NCBI RefSeq assembly: GCF_002159845.1
Contig: NZ_NFJK01000017.1
Location: 1-64,000, forward strand
Direction: 5' to 3'
DNA: 64,000 nt
Origin: Anaeromassilibacillus sp. An250
GTDB lineage: Bacteria > Bacillota > Clostridia > Oscillospirales > Acutalibacteraceae
Below the pieces are notes generated by a model. It saw nothing but the letters and a program-made list of their open reading frames with translations. It did no database searches and was not told the DNA's origin. The position numbers were made by a program, and so were the translations under genes. Positions 33,653-42,111 of the stretch are shown piece by piece (the first letter of the stretch is position 1; every line of letters begins with the position of its first letter).

Positions 33653-34297
33653 TTATACGCGCCCTTTTCTCTGCAACCCCAACAGGGCTTTGCCAATCGC
33701 CACTGTCAACACAATGGCAGCCACTGCCTCCGGCACGCCATTCGCGCCAACAACGGCAAGGATGGCCCCCATAACGGCATCTGCGGGGATGCCCTTGATT
33801 GCCGCATACGCATCTTTAAAAATGACAAAGATGCTCCCCATAACCAAAATGGTGTTTGTAAAAGACCCCACCAGTGCACCAAGCGCAAGGGACAAAAACT
33901 CGCCCTTTGTGCTTTTTTTCATCAGCTTTTGGCACAGCGCAAAGACATAGTACGCGAATACCCCCACCAAAATGCGCGGCACAAAGCAGATGAACAGGCT
34001 CCAAATGCTGCCGTTCGGCGTCCCTGGGAGTGGGATCGCCGGCGAAAATGCAAAGGAGAGCGCCGTGGGCATAAAGGTGTTGCTGATAAAGCTGGTCAGC
34101 CCGAACAGAACGCCTAAAATAGCGCCCTTTTTGGGGCCGAGTATAATCGCGCCGAGGATCACCGGCACATGGACGATGGTGGCCTTGATGATTGGAAGCT
34201 GGATATATCCAATCGGCGTAAAGGCCAACAACAGGATGATGGCCGCAAACAGGGCCAACAGCACAAAATCACGGTACTTTGCGGTTTGACGATTCAC
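33653..34297 (-). CDS. panT: ECF transporter S-component, probably for pantothenate
   Basis: A 214-residue membrane protein with six helices: RDFVLLALFAAIILLLAFTPIG, then IKATIVHVPVILGAIILGPKKGAILG and the C-terminal VGANGVPEAVAAIVLTVAIG. These fit PanT-like S-components. The start is GTG with AGGAGGTAATAA upstream. It lies 27 bases before coaX, so uptake and phosphorylation of pantothenate are encoded together. The symbol is by context. Confidence 0.82.
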   Translation of the reverse strand: MNRQTAKYRDFVLLALFAAIILLLAFTPIGYIQLPIIKATIVHVPVILGAIILGPKKGAILGVLFGLTSFISNTFMPTALSFAFSPAIPLPGTPNGSIWSLFICFVPRILVGVFAYYVFALCQKLMKKSTKGEFLSLALGALVGSFTNTILVMGSIFVIFKDAYAAIKGIPADAVMGAILAVVGANGVPEAVAAIVLTVAIGKALLGLQRKGRV

Positions 34298-34355
34298 TTT
34301 TATTACCTCCTGCTGCTGCTCTTTTCCAAAAGATGCAGCGCAAATTTTCGCCTTT

Positions 34356-34384
34356 ATTATACGCTAAGATCGTTAAAAAATCAA
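34356..34384 (-). promoter_or_regulatory. Promoter of panT-coaX
   Basis: Minus strand TTGATT (34384-34379), 17 bases, TATAAT (34361-34356). Confidence 0.65.
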
Positions 34385-34494
34385 CAATATATTTCCAACG
34401 TTGCGCGCGGGCAGAACACCTCCCGCTGTACGCTGGTGTAAAATCATGGTATACTATAAAAAAGCAAGATTTCAAATACAAAGGAGGGAGTATC

Positions 34495-35028
34495 GTGCTG
34501 TATAATGTCTGCGGCTTATCCTGCGGAGGCTGCCCGCATCTTGGGAAGGAATGCGCCGGATGCCATTCCTTGAAAGGAAAGGTCTATTGGGCGCCCTACA
34601 CAGGCGGGGACATCTGCCCTATCTACCATTGTTGTACGGTTCAAAACGGCTGGAAGCATTGCGGGGAATGCCCCCAGGTCCCATGTGAACGCTGGAAGAC
34701 GCTGAAAGATCCCGATGAATCGGATGAACAGTTCCAGCAGTCCGTAAACGCGCGTTTTCGTGCGCTGCGTTTTGCCGGGGCCGAAAGCGACCTGCAAACG
34801 ATCCCGGGCGTTGGAAAGAATATTGCGCAGGATCTCATCGATTTGGGATATCCAACTGTGGAGTCGTTAAGAGGGCAGGACCCCGAAGAGCTCTATCGGA
34901 AGGACTGCTTGCGCAAGGGACGCATCGAAGACCGCTGCCAGCTCTATGTGTTCCGGGAAGCGGTATATTTCGCCGGGCAGGAAGAGCACGATCCCGAAAA
35001 ATTAAAATGGTGGAACTGGAAAGATTGA
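34495..35028 (+). CDS. DUF3795 plus Cdd1 helix-hairpin-helix protein
   Basis: A 177-residue, two-part protein. Residues about 5-65 are cysteine-rich (CGLSCGGCPHLGKECAGC, then CPIYHCC and CGECPQVPCERW), as in DUF3795. Residues about 95-165 match the Cdd1 (pathogenicity locus) helix-hairpin-helix: LQTIPGVGKNIAQDLIDLGY, then RCQLYVFREAVYFAG. The first half may bind metal and the second DNA; no activity is known. The start is GTG with AGGAGGGA upstream. coaBC follows after 24 bases, so they may be co-transcribed. Confidence 0.82.
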   Translation: MLYNVCGLSCGGCPHLGKECAGCHSLKGKVYWAPYTGGDICPIYHCCTVQNGWKHCGECPQVPCERWKTLKDPDESDEQFQQSVNARFRALRFAGAESDLQTIPGVGKNIAQDLIDLGYPTVESLRGQDPEELYRKDCLRKGRIEDRCQLYVFREAVYFAGQEEHDPEKLKWWNWKD

Positions 35029-35052
35029 ATTGCAAGAAATGGGGGAACAAAA

Positions 35053-36258
35053 ATGTTACAGGGAAAGACCATTCTGTTGGGCGTCACTGGAGGAATCGCC
35101 GCCTATAAAGCCGCCTATTTGGCCAGCGCGCTTCATAAGCAGGGCTGTATCGTCCATGTCTTGATGACACAGAACGCCACAAACTTTATCAATCCCATCA
35201 CTTTTGAAAGCTTGACCGGAAATAAATGCCTGGTGGATACCTTTGACCGCAATTTTGAGTTTCAGGTGGAGCACGTCTCTCTCGCGAAGGCCGCAGATCT
35301 CTGCCTGATCGCACCGGCAACCGCCAACGTGATTGCGAAAATGGCGCATGGCCTGGCGGACGATATGCTCACCACAACCGTGTTGGCATGCCAGTGCAAA
35401 AAGCTGGTTTCCCCTGCCATGAACACCAGGATGTACGAAAACCCCATCACGCAGGACAACTTGGACATCCTGCGCAAATATGGGTTTACGATCATCGAGC
35501 CGAGCACCGGCTATCTCGCCTGTGGGGACACGGGCGCAGGGAAATTCCCGGACCCGGAAATCATTCTGGAATACGTCTACCAGGAACTGGCCTGCGAAAA
35601 GGATATGGCCGGCCTTCATGTGCTGGTCACGGCAGGCCCCACGCAGGAATCCATCGACCCCGTGCGCTATATTACCAATCATTCCACCGGGAAAATGGGA
35701 TATGCGCTCGCGCAGAACGCCGCCCGGCGCGGTGCAGCCGTTACATTGGTCACAGGCCCGACCCCGCTCAAGCCGCCTGCCTTTGTAGACGTAGTCCCTG
35801 TGACCACGGCGCAGGAAATGTTTGAGGCGGTCACCTCCCGCAGCGATGCACAGGACATCATCGTAAAGGCGGCAGCGGTGGCCGATTACCGTCCCTCGTA
35901 CGTATACGAGGATAAAATGAAAAAGCAGGATAGCGATAGCAGCCTGCCCCTCGAACGGACTGCGGACATTCTTCAATATCTGGGAGAACACCGCCATCCG
36001 GGACAGTTCCTCTGCGGTTTTTCCATGGAGACGCAAAACATGCTGGAAAATTCGCGCAAAAAGCTTGCCAAAAAGCATGTGGACATGATGGTCGCCAACA
36101 ATTTGAAGGTGGCGGGCGCAGGCTTTGGAACCGATACCAATATTGTAACGCTCATCACCGCAAACTCCGAAACGGAATTACCCCAGCTCTCGAAGGAAGA
36201 GACGGCTGCCCGCATTTTTGATCAAATTTTGGAAATAAAATCGCAAGCGCATGCATAA
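35053..36258 (+). CDS. coaBC: Bifunctional phosphopantothenoylcysteine decarboxylase/synthase
   Basis: A 401-residue fusion that adds cysteine to phosphopantothenate (CoaB) and decarboxylates it (CoaC). The N-terminal flavoprotein half has LLGVTGGIAAYKAAYLASAL, a His in FQVEHVSLAKAADL and SPAMNTRMYENPITQ. The CoaB half begins VTAGPTQESIDPVRYITNHS and includes KAAAVADYRP. With coaX and coaD also in the window, most of the CoA pathway is present. Confidence 0.96.
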   Translation: MLQGKTILLGVTGGIAAYKAAYLASALHKQGCIVHVLMTQNATNFINPITFESLTGNKCLVDTFDRNFEFQVEHVSLAKAADLCLIAPATANVIAKMAHGLADDMLTTTVLACQCKKLVSPAMNTRMYENPITQDNLDILRKYGFTIIEPSTGYLACGDTGAGKFPDPEIILEYVYQELACEKDMAGLHVLVTAGPTQESIDPVRYITNHSTGKMGYALAQNAARRGAAVTLVTGPTPLKPPAFVDVVPVTTAQEMFEAVTSRSDAQDIIVKAAAVADYRPSYVYEDKMKKQDSDSSLPLERTADILQYLGEHRHPGQFLCGFSMETQNMLENSRKKLAKKHVDMMVANNLKVAGAGFGTDTNIVTLITANSETELPQLSKEETAARIFDQILEIKSQAHA

Positions 36259-36365
36259 TTTCTTAGATTCGGCGAACAATAGATTTGCATCCTCTTCTGC
36301 CGGGCCGATTGGACAATCGCCCCGGCAGAATTCGGGTGTGATTCTATTGTACTGGAAGTGTGGAT

Positions 36366-36698
36366 ATGACGAATTTAAGATGTACCGTCACAAGCTGCGC
36401 GAACAATAGCCAGGATTGCTGCTGCCGCCCGGATATCAAGGTTGCAGGCGCCTGCGCTTGCGGATGCGAGCAGACCTGCTGTTCTGATTTTACAGGAAAG
36501 AGCGGTTCTGCAAGCAACGTCTCGTCTTGTGGCTGTTCCAACCCCAATCCGTCCCTGCATGTCCGCTGTGAAGCGCGCAATTGCATCTATAATGAAAATA
36601 ACGAATGCATTGCAGAAAACATCCATGTGGCGGACGGCTCCTGCGGAAAAGCCGATTGCAAGAGCCAGACCGAATGCGCTACCTTTAAAATGAGATAA
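36366..36698 (+). CDS. Tandem DUF1540 cysteine-rich protein
   Basis: A 110-residue protein with 18 cysteines. Two DUF1540 units are visible: LRCTVTSCANNSQDCCC to CCSDF, and VRCEARNCIYNENNEC to ECATF, joined by a Ser/Gly/Cys linker (SASNVSSCGCSNPNPS). The first unit is richer in Cys. Metal binding is likely; the family is common in clostridia and of unknown role. ATG 36366 has GGAAG upstream; GTG 36360 is an alternative. Confidence 0.85.
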   Translation: MTNLRCTVTSCANNSQDCCCRPDIKVAGACACGCEQTCCSDFTGKSGSASNVSSCGCSNPNPSLHVRCEARNCIYNENNECIAENIHVADGSCGKADCKSQTECATFKMR

Positions 36699-36709
36699 GC
36701 AAAAAATTG

Positions 36710-36750
36710 GCTGCGTAAAAGCGGAAATGCCGTTTTTACGCAGCTCTTTT
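36710..36750. terminator. Bidirectional terminator
   Basis: GCTGCGTAAAA pairs with TTTTACGCAGC and is followed by TCTTTT; the minus strand has a T6 run as well. It lies between convergent DUF1540 and Sir2 genes. Confidence 0.85.
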
Positions 36751-36767
36751 CTTGTTTTGCCCTGCTA

Positions 36768-37499
36768 TTATCGAACTTGAATCGCTCCAAGGACTTCCCC
36801 GATGCTGCCTTGAATCGCCAAATTCGCATTCTGATCCATCGGGGTTGTGGACTTATTGATGAGGACCAACCGGTCGCCGCGATAATAGTTGACCAGGCTA
36901 GCGGCCGGATATACGGCCAGCGACGTCCCGCCGATGATCAACATATCCGCATGTTCAATTGCGTCCAATGCCTTTGTCAGCGTGTGCTGATCCAGGCTTT
37001 CTTCATAGAGCACTACGTCCGGCTTCACCTTCCCGCCGCATGTACAGGTGGGAATCCCTGTGCTGTGCAGCATGAATTCGGCGTCGTACATCTTGTGGCA
37101 GCGCTGGCAGAAATTGCGGTGGACCGACCCGTGCAGTTCCAACACGTTTTTACTCCCGGCTTTTTGATGCAGGCCGTCGATATTTTGCGTGACCACCGCA
37201 GTAAGTTTTCCCGCTGTCTCCAATTCCGCCAGCTTTTTATGGGCCGCATTGGGCTGCGCATCCAGGTAAAGCATCTTTGTCCGGTAGAAATCGAAAAACT
37301 CCTCCGTGTGCGCTACATAAAAGCTGTGACTGAGCATGACCTCCGGCGGATATTTATAGCGCTGGTTGTAAAGGCCGTCCACACTGCGGAAGTCCGGAAT
37401 CCCGCTCTCCGTCGAAACCCCTGCGCCGCCGAAAAAGACAATCCGCCTGCTCCGGTCCACCATTTCCTGCAATTGCTGCAATTGTTTGGGTTCCTGCAT
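36768..37499 (-). CDS. cobB: Sir2-family NAD-dependent protein deacylase
   Basis: A 243-residue sirtuin. NAD-binding motifs are GAGVSTESGIPDFRS and TQNIDGLHQKAG, the catalytic His is in VLELHGSVHRN, and the zinc site is CQRC plus CTCGG. It removes acyl groups from lysines in proteins such as acetyl-CoA synthetase. ATG 37499 has GGAGG upstream; 32 extra codons to 37595 overlap the moxR promoter. Confidence 0.93.
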   Translation of the reverse strand: MQEPKQLQQLQEMVDRSRRIVFFGGAGVSTESGIPDFRSVDGLYNQRYKYPPEVMLSHSFYVAHTEEFFDFYRTKMLYLDAQPNAAHKKLAELETAGKLTAVVTQNIDGLHQKAGSKNVLELHGSVHRNFCQRCHKMYDAEFMLHSTGIPTCTCGGKVKPDVVLYEESLDQHTLTKALDAIEHADMLIIGGTSLAVYPAASLVNYYRGDRLVLINKSTTPMDQNANLAIQGSIGEVLGAIQVR

Positions 37500-37594
37500 A
37501 TTAACGCCTCCCTCTATTGTTAACCTTATTGTACGCCTCTGCAAGTCATGGAGCAAGCAATTTTGAATGTTTTTTGAACTCTTCTCTCCTTCCA

Positions 37595-37623
37595 TTGCAA
37601 AGAGCCACTGGATTTTCTATAAT
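37595..37623 (+). promoter_or_regulatory. Promoter of moxR-DUF58-transglutaminase
   Basis: TTGCAA (37595-37600), 17 bases, TATAAT (37618-37623). Confidence 0.7.
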
Positions 37624-37688
37624 AGACACAGTTAATTTTTATAAAAATTTCTGTAATATCTTTCAATTTGAAAATAGGAGAATGAGGA

Positions 37689-38618
37689 ATGCAAAAAGCT
37701 TTAGAGATCATTGAGGAAGTGAAAAAAGCGGTCGTTGGAAAAAACGCTGTCGTTGGCAAGATGCTCATGGTCATTCTTGCCCAAGGGCATATCCTGTTGG
37801 AGGACATCCCCGGCGTTGGAAAAACCACCCTGGCCCTGGCCTTTTCCAAGGCGATGGCGTTGGACTATCGCCGGATGCAGTTCACCCCGGACGTCATGCC
37901 CACCGATGTGACCGGTTTTTCCGTATACAATAAGGCGACTGGACAGTTGGAATACAAACCCGGCGCAGCGCTGTGCAACCTCTTTTTGGCGGACGAAATC
38001 AACCGCACGTCCAGCAAAACGCAGGCCGCTCTGCTGGAAGTGATGGAAGAGGGCCGCATCACCGTGGACGGTGTGACGCGCGAAACGCCCAAACCGTACA
38101 CTGTCATCGCCACACAGAATCCGGTCGGCTCTGCAGGGACCCAGCTGTTGCCGGAGTCCCAGATGGACCGCTTCATGGTCTGCCTGCGCATGGGATACCC
38201 CAAGCTGGAGGATGAGGTGGAGATTTTGCGCCGCAAGCAGGGTGGAGACCCATTGGAGCAGGTACAGAAGGTTGTGGACGCCCAGGGGATTCTTGCCATG
38301 CAGCATGAAGTGGAAAATGTCTATTTGGCTGACAGCCTTTATGATTACATTGCGCGCCTGACCTCTGCCACCCGGAAGGACCCGATGATCCGCCTGGGAG
38401 CAAGCCCCCGCGGTTCCATCGCCTTGACCCGCATGGCGCAGGCAGCCGCTTACCTGAGCGGGCGCGATTACGTAATCCCGCGCGACGTCCAGATCGTTTT
38501 CCACGACGTGATCGGCCACCGGATTGTCCTGAGCCCCCAGGCAAAAATGGGGGATGTCACGGCTGCCGCGCTTCTGGAAAAAATCCTCAACCGCGTCGAT
38601 GCGCCCTCGGTTAAATGA
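37689..38618 (+). CDS. MoxR-family AAA ATPase
   Basis: A 309-residue AAA+ ATPase. Walker A is DIPGVGKTTLALAF, Walker B is NLFLADEINRTSSKTQAALLEVMEEG, and sensor 1 is VIATQNPVGSAGTQLLPESQMDRF. MoxR proteins act as chaperones for metalloproteins or complexes; the DUF58 protein that follows normally works with it. The three genes overlap or lie within ten bases. Confidence 0.93.
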   Translation: MQKALEIIEEVKKAVVGKNAVVGKMLMVILAQGHILLEDIPGVGKTTLALAFSKAMALDYRRMQFTPDVMPTDVTGFSVYNKATGQLEYKPGAALCNLFLADEINRTSSKTQAALLEVMEEGRITVDGVTRETPKPYTVIATQNPVGSAGTQLLPESQMDRFMVCLRMGYPKLEDEVEILRRKQGGDPLEQVQKVVDAQGILAMQHEVENVYLADSLYDYIARLTSATRKDPMIRLGASPRGSIALTRMAQAAAYLSGRDYVIPRDVQIVFHDVIGHRIVLSPQAKMGDVTAAALLEKILNRVDAPSVK

Positions 38619-38627
38619 GGTGGGCCT

Positions 38628-39668
38628 ATGTTGCGATGCCGTATCGTTTACCTGATCGCCCTTGTGGGCGCTGTATTGTTTTTCATTTTTTTTAATGGAT
38701 ATTTATCCTTTTTTGTGCTGGTCTTTGCCCTGCTGCTGCCGCTCCTTTCCCTGCTGTTGAGCCTGCCGGGGATGTGCGGGGTCCGTGCGCATGTGGAGCT
38801 TCCCCTGGCCGCTGTCCCGCGGAACAACCCGTTCCCCATCCAGCTGGTCGTGGAGAACCGGACCTTCTTTCCCATGGCGCGCACCCGGCTGCGGCTGCGG
38901 TATTCCAATCCGTTCAGCGGGGACGAAACCACGGAAACCGCGTTTCTTCCAGCTCTCCATGGGAAACAGCGGGTAGACCGGGAAGGGATCTCCCAGCATT
39001 GCGGCAAACTGATCATTGTTTTAGAGGAAATCCGTTGTTATGATTTCCTCGGGCTGTTTACCTGCCGGCATAAGACGTCCAGCCCAAACGAGCTGTTTAT
39101 CCTTCCCGATCTCGAACCCCTGGAGCTTCCATTGGAACCGTCCGCAGCGCCAGACCCGGAGAGCGACACCTTTTCTAAGGTGAAACCCGGGGACGATCCA
39201 TCGGAAATCTTCGATGTCCGGCCCTATCGGGAGGGGGACCGCCTGCGCAGCATCCACTGGAAGCTTTCTTCCCGCACCGGCGAACTCATGGTAAAGGAAT
39301 TTAGCCTGCCGGTGTGCAGTTCTGCGTTGGTCACAATGGACCTATTCGGGGATATTTATGCGTTGGATCTCGTTTTGGACAAGTTGGTTGCCCTCTGCCA
39401 GTTTCTTCTGGAAAACGGTTTAGAACATGATGTAGAGTGGTACGACCCGGACGCCGTCCAGCTCCGCCAGATACATCTGTCCGGTATGGATGATTTGTAT
39501 GTAGTTTTAAATCAATTGTTGGCGCACCCAGCCCCAAAGGAGGGCTTACCAATACCGGAATGCCGGGCCCGCCTGGGGGATACAAAGGAATATCCCTATC
39601 TCTTTTATATCACGCCGCAGCGCATTGAAGAGCTTGTCAGCGGCACGGTCTGGGAGGAAACGCTATGA
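38628..39668 (+). CDS. DUF58 protein
   Basis: A 346-residue protein with two N-terminal membrane helices (residues about 5-45) and the DUF58 core FDVRPYREGDRLRSIHWKLSSRTGELMVKEF, a degenerate von Willebrand A-like region. It is the standard partner of MoxR. It overlaps the next gene by four bases. Confidence 0.92.
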   Translation: MLRCRIVYLIALVGAVLFFIFFNGYLSFFVLVFALLLPLLSLLLSLPGMCGVRAHVELPLAAVPRNNPFPIQLVVENRTFFPMARTRLRLRYSNPFSGDETTETAFLPALHGKQRVDREGISQHCGKLIIVLEEIRCYDFLGLFTCRHKTSSPNELFILPDLEPLELPLEPSAAPDPESDTFSKVKPGDDPSEIFDVRPYREGDRLRSIHWKLSSRTGELMVKEFSLPVCSSALVTMDLFGDIYALDLVLDKLVALCQFLLENGLEHDVEWYDPDAVQLRQIHLSGMDDLYVVLNQLLAHPAPKEGLPIPECRARLGDTKEYPYLFYITPQRIEELVSGTVWEETL

Positions 39669-41950
39669 AAGATGGAAATCAAGCAGGAATCCTCTTGAGC
39701 CAGCCAGCTTGGAAAGAGCCCATGCATGGGAATCTCTCTGCCCTACTTGCGGATACGCTCCTGGTGTTGCTTGGCCTGTTTGGAGTGGCGCAATGTACGG
39801 TGTCCGCTTTTTCCATACCGGTGAAACCGATCTTTTTGTCCATCTGTATCGCCCTGTTTGCCTTCCTGTTTCTCGCAATCTTTTCTTTAAAACGGTGGCG
39901 GATGCCCATCCTATTGATCTTATCTGCCGCCTACTGCGTAACCGCCTACCTGCTGCGCACATACTTTTTGCAGGGGTTTGTGATCTCCACCAATCAAGTT
40001 CTCTCTACAATCAGCGACAACTCCCGCTTTGATCTGCCGCAGTTCCGTGTAAACCTGCCCGTAGGAGAGTATACAAATGCCTGCTCGGTATTCCTGGCAT
40101 TTGTGCTATTTTTCTTAGCGTGTTACGTATGCTGGGCGGTCCGGCGGCACAGTTTTTGGCTTGCCCTGCTGGGGACAGCGCCTTTTTTACTTGTTCCCCT
40201 CGGCTTTACCATTACACCCGCTTGGCCCTCCGTATTGATGCTGCTTGGCTTCTGGGCCACCCTTTTGCTCAGCCGCCTTTGCGCAAACAGCTCATTTGGG
40301 CGAACGGCCGCCGCGGGCCGCGTTGCTTTGCTCGTGTTGCCCGCCGTCGCCCTTTGCCTGATTGCTATGAGCATCCTGATGCCACAGGATACCTATACGC
40401 GCCCAGCTTCCATCGAGTCGCTCCGTCAAGAACTGGAAGGCGGCATTTACCGCTCTTCCTTGTTTTCCCAACAAAATGGAGCGCTGGGGCGCGTCAGTTT
40501 AGATTCTGCGGGCAACCGTCAATATACAGGGCAGACGGTACTGCGCGTACACAACCCAAGCAAAACGCCGCTGTATCTGCACGCTTTTTCCGGAAGCGTT
40601 TATACCGGTGTTAGCTGGGAATCCCTTCCCGACTCCACCTACGCCGAGTTGGAGAATTCGCTGTATTTTAATCCACAAAACATGGCGGGACAGCTGCTTT
40701 CGTTTTATTCGCTTCCAGAAGAACAGTCGCTGCTGATGGAGATCCAAGTTGAAAATGTCGCTGCTAACCGGAATTGCATCTATGCTCCCTATGGGTTGGC
40801 CTCCCGCCCGGAGGAGCTTTCTGGCACAGCCTTTGTACACGACGCCTACATCCGTGTCACCTCACCCTTTGGCATCTCGGACTACACCCTACAGGCATGG
40901 GACATTCCCCATTTTCCCCGGGCTGTAAATCTCAATTTGATCTCCGAGCCGTTCTATTCGGCGGAAGCGGCATACCGTTCCTTTGCCAATACCTACTACA
41001 CGCAGCTTCCACAGAACCTGCGTGAAAAATTGCAATGGTACTGTACACAAGTGGGGATTCCCGATGCAGAAACCGCAGGACAGGAAGCTGTGATCTATGC
41101 GATCGCCAACCTGGTGCGCACCAGCGGGGAATATACCCTTTCCCCCGGCACAACGCCGGAGGGCCGCGACTTTGTAGACTATTTTCTTTTTGAAAACCAG
41201 AAGGGCTATTGCGTCCACTTCGCAAGCGCCGCCGTTGCGCTCCTGCGGTCGCAGGGGATTCCCGCCCGCTATGCAGAGGGATATGCGGTAACGGCAATGG
41301 ATTACGACGAGGAGGGATGGGCCGACATCCCGGACCAGCATGCACATGCCTGGGCAGAGGTCTATACCCCTGGCCTAGGCTGGCAACCGCTAGAGGTTAC
41401 GCCCGGCGTACGCCTCTCGACCGGAGAGTTGAATCAGCAAGCACAGGACGCCCTCTCGGAGGACTCCAGCACTCCAGAAAGCGAGGCGGAATCCAGCAGC
41501 GAACCGGAATCCAGTTCGCCCGAATCTTCCAGCGCGCTTGAGGATTCCTCTGCCCTTGGAAGCGATGAAACCACCGGTGCAATCCCGTTCGATTTCCGCA
41601 CCTTGCAGCACGTGTTGGCTGGGATTGGGGTGGCAGGCGGTGCTGTTCTGCTGGTTGTCCTGCGGCGTATTTTCCTGATCAAACGCCGCAAAAAGCGGTT
41701 CCATTCAGCAAATGTCAACCAATCCGCAATCGCTATTTACAAGTATTTGACCGACTTAACGTCATTTGGGGCGTCGATCGATCCCTATTCAGAGGAGCTG
41801 GCCCTCAAGGCCAAATTCAGCCAGCATACACTCACAGAGGAGGAAATGAATGCGCTGCTCTCCGATGCAGACCGGGCGGCGCATGAAACATACCGGACTT
41901 TACCTGCGGTTCGCAAGCTGTTCTTTAAATATGGGAAATGCTTGCTGTAA
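39665..41950 (+). CDS. Membrane transglutaminase-like protein (TgpA type)
   Basis: A 761-residue protein. About six N-terminal helices precede an extracytoplasmic transglutaminase core with Cys in NQKGYCVHFASAAVALLRSQG and His in DQHAHAWAEVYTPGLGW. The third position, usually Asp, is Glu here (PLEVTPG), as in some other clostridial members. A Ser/Glu-rich linker (residues about 595-640) leads to a last helix and a cytoplasmic DUF4129-like tail. With MoxR and DUF58 it forms a conserved but poorly understood envelope module. Confidence 0.9.
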   Translation: MKDGNQAGILLSQPAWKEPMHGNLSALLADTLLVLLGLFGVAQCTVSAFSIPVKPIFLSICIALFAFLFLAIFSLKRWRMPILLILSAAYCVTAYLLRTYFLQGFVISTNQVLSTISDNSRFDLPQFRVNLPVGEYTNACSVFLAFVLFFLACYVCWAVRRHSFWLALLGTAPFLLVPLGFTITPAWPSVLMLLGFWATLLLSRLCANSSFGRTAAAGRVALLVLPAVALCLIAMSILMPQDTYTRPASIESLRQELEGGIYRSSLFSQQNGALGRVSLDSAGNRQYTGQTVLRVHNPSKTPLYLHAFSGSVYTGVSWESLPDSTYAELENSLYFNPQNMAGQLLSFYSLPEEQSLLMEIQVENVAANRNCIYAPYGLASRPEELSGTAFVHDAYIRVTSPFGISDYTLQAWDIPHFPRAVNLNLISEPFYSAEAAYRSFANTYYTQLPQNLREKLQWYCTQVGIPDAETAGQEAVIYAIANLVRTSGEYTLSPGTTPEGRDFVDYFLFENQKGYCVHFASAAVALLRSQGIPARYAEGYAVTAMDYDEEGWADIPDQHAHAWAEVYTPGLGWQPLEVTPGVRLSTGELNQQAQDALSEDSSTPESEAESSSEPESSSPESSSALEDSSALGSDETTGAIPFDFRTLQHVLAGIGVAGGAVLLVVLRRIFLIKRRKKRFHSANVNQSAIAIYKYLTDLTSFGASIDPYSEELALKAKFSQHTLTEEEMNALLSDADRAAHETYRTLPAVRKLFFKYGKCLL

Positions 41951-42040
41951 ACCAATCCCTTTGAAAAAGTGTTCCCCTGAAACTTCCCTTGATAGGGGGA
42001 TGGATATAGGGACCCCTAGAGAAAAAAGAATCCTATACAA

Positions 42041-42093
42041 AAGAGGCTATGTCGCTTTGGCTGGAAGGCCAAAGCGACATAGCCTCTTTTTTT
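42041..42093. terminator. Strong terminator after the transglutaminase gene
   Basis: A 20-bp stem (AGAGGCTATGTCGCTTTGGC and its complement) with a six-base loop is followed by T7. The A run on the other side may also serve htpG. Confidence 0.92.
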
Positions 42094-42111
42094 GAATGAA
42101 AGGAACCGGTT

